Source: Candidatus Peregrinibacteria bacterium (GTDB taxonomy: Bacteria; Patescibacteriota; Gracilibacteria; UBA1369; LOWO2-01-FULL-3). From it: a stretch of 36,039 nt of DNA. The notes under the pieces were generated by a model. That model worked only from the letters and a program-made list of their open reading frames with translations, was not told where the DNA came from and searched no databases. How positions within the stretch are numbered: position 1 is the stretch's first letter; each line of letters opens with the position of its first letter. A program made the translations under genes and the position numbers. Shown in pieces: positions 32,274-36,039 of this stretch. The stretch covers positions 1-36,039 of the forward strand of contig SLNK01000060.1 in the NCBI GenBank assembly GCA_007133095.1, in the 5' to 3' direction.

Positions 32274-34874
32274 TTATTCGACTGTTGTTTTTTGCTTTTC
32301 TTCTATGCTTTGCTGCTTGTCGTCCTTCTTTTGTTCTTCCTCTTCAATTTTCTCCAACAGGTCTATCATAGATATTGAAGTGACTTTGTCGTTGGGTTTC
32401 ATTCTCATCAGGTATACTCCTTGTGTCGCCCTTCCCCGACTTGGAATGTTTGATGTGTGCATCCTTATCACCTGTCCGGATTTGGATATCATTATAAGAT
32501 CTCCTCCTTCTCCTCGGGTAATTGTCTTTGCCCCTATCACTTTTCCGGTTTTTGGTGTTAAGTTTGCCGTTTTGACTCCGGATCCTCCTCTTCCTTGAAG
32601 CCTGTAATCTACGATCTTACTCATTTTTCCGAGGCCGTTTTCCATTACAACCAACAGCTCCGTTTCTTCGGGATTATCTACAACATCCATTTCTACAACG
32701 GTGTCGTTCGGTTTTAGTCTTATTCCTCTTACTCCGACTGCGGTTCGCCCCATGTTTCTTACATCTTTCTCGTTAAAGCGGATGCTTTTTCCTTCTCTGC
32801 TCACCATAAGAACTTCATTTCCGGGAGCGACTTCCTTCACCCATTCCAGTGAATTTCCCTCTCTTAATTTTATCGCTATCAGGCCGTTTTTTCTCACGTT
32901 TTCAAAATCTTTTGCCGGCGTTTTTTTAATGGTCCCGTTTTTTGTAGCCATAATTAAGGAGTGTGCTTCCAATTTTCCGTCCTTACTTTGAAGAACAGCC
33001 GTGACCACTTCGTTTTCCTGAAGTTGCAGTAGATTCACTATTGCTTGACCTTTTGCCGTGCGGGAAGTTTTCGGGATTTCGTACACAGGGAGTCTGAAGG
33101 TTCGTCCTCTGTTCGTGAAGTAAAAAAGTTCGTCGTGATTGTGTACATATCTTATTATCTTTATTTCATCATCTTCCTTTGTTGTTCCGCCCATTATTCC
33201 TTTCCCTCCGCGTTTTTGTGCTCTGAAGTTGCTTACGTCCAATCGTTTTATGTAATTTTCTTTGCTTATCATTACTATTACCGGTTCGTTGGGGATTGTG
33301 TCTTTTCTTGAAATGCTGTCTAGCGCATGCGGAACTATCTCCGTTCTTCTTTCATCTGCGTATTTTTCTTTTATTTCCGCCAGTTCATTTTGCATTATTT
33401 CCAAAACTTTTTGGGTGTCCGCCAAGATCCCTTCCAGATGTGTTATAAGTGCCAGTTTTTCCGTCAGTTCGTTCTCTATTTTTTGTCTTTCCAATCCCGC
33501 GAGAGTTTGGAGCTTCATCTCCAGAATCGCTTTGCTTTGGAGCTCTGTGAGCTTGAATTTTGTCATAAGAGCTTCAAGCGCTATCTCTTTTGTTTGCGAT
33601 GCCCTTATCGTTTTTATGACTTCATCGATGTTGTCCAGAGCTATTTTCAACCCTTCCAAAATATGGGCTCTGGCCTTTGCCATTTTTAGCTCATATTCCG
33701 TTCTTTTTGTTATAACGATTTTTCTGTGGTCTATGAAATGTTCCAGAACTTGCTTCAGATCCAAAAGGTGGGGCTGAACTTCGTCCACAAGCGCTATCAT
33801 GTTCATATTGAAGGATGATTGCAGCTGTGTGTATTTGAATAATTGGTTTAGGATTTTTTTGGGGTAGCTGTCTTTTTTGAGTTCTATAACTACTCTTATT
33901 CCGTCTTTGTTTGATTCATCTCTAATGTCCGTGATTCCGATGATTTTTTTGTCTCTTACAAGGTCCGCTATTTTTGTTATGAGATTTGACTTGTTTACTT
34001 GATAAGGAATCTCATTAACTATGATGTCAAATCTGTTTCCTTTTTTCTCAACTATGTTCGTTTTTGCTCTTACAACCATGCCGCCTCTTCCCGTAAGATA
34101 CGCAGTTTTTATGTCTTCAACATTGTAGACTATTCCGCCGGTGGGAAAGTCCGGGCCTTTAATGAAATTCATCAGGCCTTCTATGTTTGCTTCCGGGGTG
34201 TTCGACAGATGGATTATTGCGTCTATCACTTCTCCCAAATTGTGAGGAGGGATTGAGGTCGCCATTCCCACAGCTATTCCCGTTGTTCCGTTCAAAAGCA
34301 GTTGGGGGAGTTTTGTGGGAAGCACTGTCGGCTCTTTGAATCTTCCGTCATAGTTGTCTCTCCATGAGACGGTTTCTTTGTCTATGTCCGCCATCATTTC
34401 GTCGCTTATTTTTTCCATTTTTGCTTCCGTATAACGCATTGCCGCGGGATTGTCTCCGTCTATCGATCCAAAGTTACCTTGTCCTCTTACCAATGTGTAT
34501 CTCATAGAGAAGTCTTGAGCCATTCTGACCATTGTCAAATAGACCGCGCTGTCTCCGTGTGGATGATACTTAGCCAAAACTTCACCGACTACCGCCGCGG
34601 ACTTTCTGAAGGAGGAACTCGATTTTAGTCCCAATTCATTCATCGCGTGTAAAATGCGCCTGTGTACCGGTTTAAGGCCGTCGCGTACATCCGGAAGGGC
34701 ACGGGAAACTATAACGCTCATGGCGTATTCCAAATAGGAAGTTTCCATTTCATCGGTTATTTTTTTTGTTTCCGATTCTTCTGCGGAAAATAGTTCCAAG
34801 TTTTCATTCTCTTCGTTGTTTTCCTCGCTTTCTTCGTTGTTTTCGTCTTCGTCTTGTGTTGGTTGTGTTGCCAC
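32274..34874 (-). CDS. gyrA: DNA gyrase subunit A
   Basis: Subunit of the topoisomerase that introduces negative supercoils with GyrB. It has 866 residues and starts at GTG (34872-34874). An acidic tail of 26 extra residues precedes the conserved SYLEYAMSVIVSRALPDVRD. The catalytic tyrosine is Y148 (E. coli Y122) in AAMRYTEAKM. The GyrA box QKRGGKG in the C-terminal wrapping domain separates it from ParC. In the quinolone-pocket motif HPHGDSAVYLTMVRMAQ, the serine (S109, E. coli S83) is kept but the acidic residue at E. coli position 87 is leucine (L113). The C-terminus ends in a charged Glu/Lys tail. It heads the long minus-strand run. Confidence 0.96.
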   Translation of the reverse strand: MATQPTQDEDENNEESEENNEENENLELFSAEESETKKITDEMETSYLEYAMSVIVSRALPDVRDGLKPVHRRILHAMNELGLKSSSSFRKSAAVVGEVLAKYHPHGDSAVYLTMVRMAQDFSMRYTLVRGQGNFGSIDGDNPAAMRYTEAKMEKISDEMMADIDKETVSWRDNYDGRFKEPTVLPTKLPQLLLNGTTGIAVGMATSIPPHNLGEVIDAIIHLSNTPEANIEGLMNFIKGPDFPTGGIVYNVEDIKTAYLTGRGGMVVRAKTNIVEKKGNRFDIIVNEIPYQVNKSNLITKIADLVRDKKIIGITDIRDESNKDGIRVVIELKKDSYPKKILNQLFKYTQLQSSFNMNMIALVDEVQPHLLDLKQVLEHFIDHRKIVITKRTEYELKMAKARAHILEGLKIALDNIDEVIKTIRASQTKEIALEALMTKFKLTELQSKAILEMKLQTLAGLERQKIENELTEKLALITHLEGILADTQKVLEIMQNELAEIKEKYADERRTEIVPHALDSISRKDTIPNEPVIVMISKENYIKRLDVSNFRAQKRGGKGIMGGTTKEDDEIKIIRYVHNHDELFYFTNRGRTFRLPVYEIPKTSRTAKGQAIVNLLQLQENEVVTAVLQSKDGKLEAHSLIMATKNGTIKKTPAKDFENVRKNGLIAIKLREGNSLEWVKEVAPGNEVLMVSREGKSIRFNEKDVRNMGRTAVGVRGIRLKPNDTVVEMDVVDNPEETELLVVMENGLGKMSKIVDYRLQGRGGSGVKTANLTPKTGKVIGAKTITRGEGGDLIMISKSGQVIRMHTSNIPSRGRATQGVYLMRMKPNDKVTSISMIDLLEKIEEEEQKKDDKQQSIEEKQKTTVE

Positions 34875-34906
34875 CTTTAATTGTTGTTATGAATTTGACC
34901 TGCGGC

Positions 34907-34912
34907 ATATTA
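34907..34912 (-). promoter_or_regulatory. candidate extended -10 for gyrA
   Basis: On the minus strand, TGTTAATAT contains an extended -10 with TAATAT at 34912-34907, about 33 nt before the GTG. No clear -35 is present, so this is weak. Confidence 0.3.
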
Positions 34913-34969
34913 ACACAAAAATTATTTTGGAAGAAACCCAAATTTTTTACTTGATATTGATGTCCGCTC

Positions 34970-34998
34970 TTGTAATTTCTGTGTTTTTTTGGTAGAAT
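34970..34998 (+). promoter_or_regulatory. promoter for the VirB4/TraC-like gene
   Basis: TTGTAA at 34970-34975, a 17-nt spacer ending in TGG, and TAGAAT at 34993-34998 (extended -10). The predicted start near 35005 gives a leader of about 45 nt made mostly of a 16-bp direct repeat. Confidence 0.58.
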
Positions 34999-35011
34999 AT
35001 TAAGAAATTTG

Positions 35012-35043
35012 AGATTGGGAAAATAAAAGATTGGGGAAATAAA
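35012..35043 (+). repeat. 16-bp direct repeat in the VirB4/TraC-like leader
   Basis: GATTGGGAAAATAAAA is followed directly by GATTGGGGAAATAAAA. The two units differ at one position. The repeat ends 7 nt before the ATG at 35051. Each unit holds a short G run that could act as a poor ribosome site or a protein-binding site. Confidence 0.6.
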
Positions 35044-35050
35044 AACAAAA

Positions 35051-36039
35051 ATGAACGAAGATCAACAAAAAGTTAAAAATCAGGAAAATGTGGAAAAAGA
35101 AACTTCCCGGAAAGGGGTTTTTTCTCAGGAATCTTTGGTACGAAATACAAAGGATCCTGCTTGGTTAAAGGAAGAACTTTCCAAAAAGGAGGCGAAGCCT
35201 GAGAAAGTTAGAGAATCCGATGTTTTACCGTCATTTAGGGATACAAAACCTACCGAAACCGAGTTGGGAATGAATCCCGCTTCTTGGGTTGAGGTTAAAC
35301 CTTCTATGGAAGTTGTCGAAAAAGAAGGAAAAAAGGCGGCGAAAAAAATGAGTAAGGCAGGGTATGATCCGGCCACCGGTAAGCTTTTGAATCCCGAAGC
35401 GACTACAGCCCAGAAATCTCCGGATGTTGCAAAGGGGGGGGCTCCACAGGAGTCCGCTTCAGCACCGGAAGTTCCCGCAGCTGCAGCCTCTGCTGAGGCA
35501 AAAGCTCCGGCTGTGTCAAAGGCTTCCGCCGGCGAAAAAGCCCCGACTGCGCCAAAGACACCTCCCGTTGAAAAAGCTTCCGGAACTTCGAAACAAAAGG
35601 GATCGGTGTTGGAAAATCTCAAATCAATTTTTGATTTTAGGAAAAAGGAACATGAAGCCACTGTCGAAAAAATAGATTCCGCCGCGGACAAATCCAAAGC
35701 CGGACAGAAGGTGGGAATTACTGAAGAGGAAAAGAAAAAATATATTGAGGCCGAGAAAATTTATCAGGAGGGTCTTGCGTCAATAAAGGATTTGATCGCA
35801 CCCGCTTCGATGGAAATAGAGTATGACAAAATCCGTATGGACGGTGTTTTTGTTCAATCGTTCTATGTTTTTTCTTATCCCCGATATTTGGACGTCAATT
35901 GGTTGGCACCTCTAATTAATTTTGATGTTACGATGGATATTTCCCAATTCATATATCCCATAACTTCCGGAGAGATAATGCGAACTTTAAGAAAAAAAGT
36001 TGCGCAGATGCAATCGAGTATCAGAATTCAGGCCGAGAA
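35051..36039 (+). CDS. VirB4/TraC-like conjugation-type ATPase, 3'-truncated by window edge
   Basis: Only the first 329 residues are in the window, with the frame open at the end. Residues 1-235 are low-complexity, rich in Lys, Glu, Ala and Pro (for example APEVPAAAASAEAKAP), and probably disordered. From about residue 253 a folded region begins (ASMEIEYDKIRMDGVFVQS, then FSYPRYLDVNWLAPLINFDV, MDISQFIYP and RTLRKKVAQMQSSI). This resembles the N-terminal domain of the TraC/VirB4-like proteins common in Patescibacteria; the Walker motifs would lie beyond the window. The family powers type IV secretion or pilus-like systems at the inner membrane. The call rests on pattern memory, not a search. 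An eight-G run at 35434-35441 lies in the disordered part. It is divergent from gyrA, with its own promoter. Confidence 0.72.
   Translation, partial: MNEDQQKVKNQENVEKETSRKGVFSQESLVRNTKDPAWLKEELSKKEAKPEKVRESDVLPSFRDTKPTETELGMNPASWVEVKPSMEVVEKEGKKAAKKMSKAGYDPATGKLLNPEATTAQKSPDVAKGGAPQESASAPEVPAAAASAEAKAPAVSKASAGEKAPTAPKTPPVEKASGTSKQKGSVLENLKSIFDFRKKEHEATVEKIDSAADKSKAGQKVGITEEEKKKYIEAEKIYQEGLASIKDLIAPASMEIEYDKIRMDGVFVQSFYVFSYPRYLDVNWLAPLINFDVTMDISQFIYPITSGEIMRTLRKKVAQMQSSIRIQAE

Noticed and set aside
35125..35697. A 190-codon minus-strand open frame opposite the VirB4/TraC-like gene
   Set aside because: Ala/Ser/Phe-rich mirror of the disordered tail; the plus-strand frame has a promoter, an ATG and a conserved C-terminal part.
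1..36039. UGA recoded as glycine (Gracilibacteria-type code)
   Set aside because: TGA ends truB and greA at family-consistent positions and no conserved gene needs in-frame TGA.

Overview
The window looks like chromosomal DNA from a member of the Candidate Phyla Radiation (Patescibacteria). A Peregrinibacteria-like lineage is my best guess, made from gene content and style rather than any search. The signs are a moderate-to-low GC genome with tightly packed, often 1-4 nt overlapping genes, almost no Shine-Dalgarno sequences, a fused SecDF, a TraC/VirB4-type ATPase with a long disordered N-terminus, and a standard genetic code (TGA is a real stop in truB and greA, which argues against Gracilibacteria and Absconditabacteria). 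The presence of aroC, glmS, pyrG, pyk and gpmA suggests a member with more metabolism than the most reduced CPR.

Layout. 1-5581 (+): 5'-truncated truB, a WecA/MraY-family sugar-phosphate transferase, then a macromolecular-synthesis block dnaG-rpoD-greA. 5593-13604 (-): priA-trpS-hypothetical, then pyrG, a protein with two PilC/GspF-N-like domains, a divergent Lgt-like protein and a small membrane protein. 13727-15911 (+): three unrecognised or accessory genes (a probable exported protein, a lipoprotein with an InlB-type repeat, and a protein with an internal helical repeat), two of them behind strong sigma-70 promoters. 15928-20911 (-): tRNA-Arg(UCG), a large SecD-parvulin-SecF fusion, a mannose-type cupin isomerase domain and a mannose-1-phosphate guanylyltransferase. 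20978-21718 (+): gpmA, divergent from the guanylyltransferase with facing promoters. 21715-34874 (-): a long co-directional run gyrA, rpmE, aroC, tgt, ruvA, a Xaa-Pro peptidase, glmS, (palindromic element), pyk, ruvC, a TPR protein and a prepilin peptidase. 35051 to the end (+): the start of a VirB4/TraC-like ATPase.

Functional themes are DNA replication and recombination (dnaG, priA, gyrA, ruvA, ruvC), transcription (rpoD, greA), translation and tRNA modification (truB, tgt, trpS, rpmE, tRNA-Arg), lower glycolysis (gpmA, pyk), envelope sugar activation (glmS, guanylyltransferase plus cupin, WecA-like), and protein export and surface assembly (SecDF fusion, Lgt-like, prepilin peptidase, PilC-N-like protein, VirB4-like ATPase).

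The most unusual items are: (1) a SecD whose periplasmic domain carries about 240 inserted residues holding one clear and one degenerate parvulin-type PPIase module; (2) a roughly 270-bp nested palindromic element between pyk and glmS, bounded by inverted REP-like motifs, with a third copy of the motif before dnaG; (3) an Lgt homologue lacking several residues essential in E. coli Lgt, next to a protein with tandem PilC-N-like domains; (4) back-to-back promoters for the guanylyltransferase and gpmA that overlap at their -35 boxes and predict leaderless mRNAs; (5) an 8-G tract inside the VirB4-like gene.
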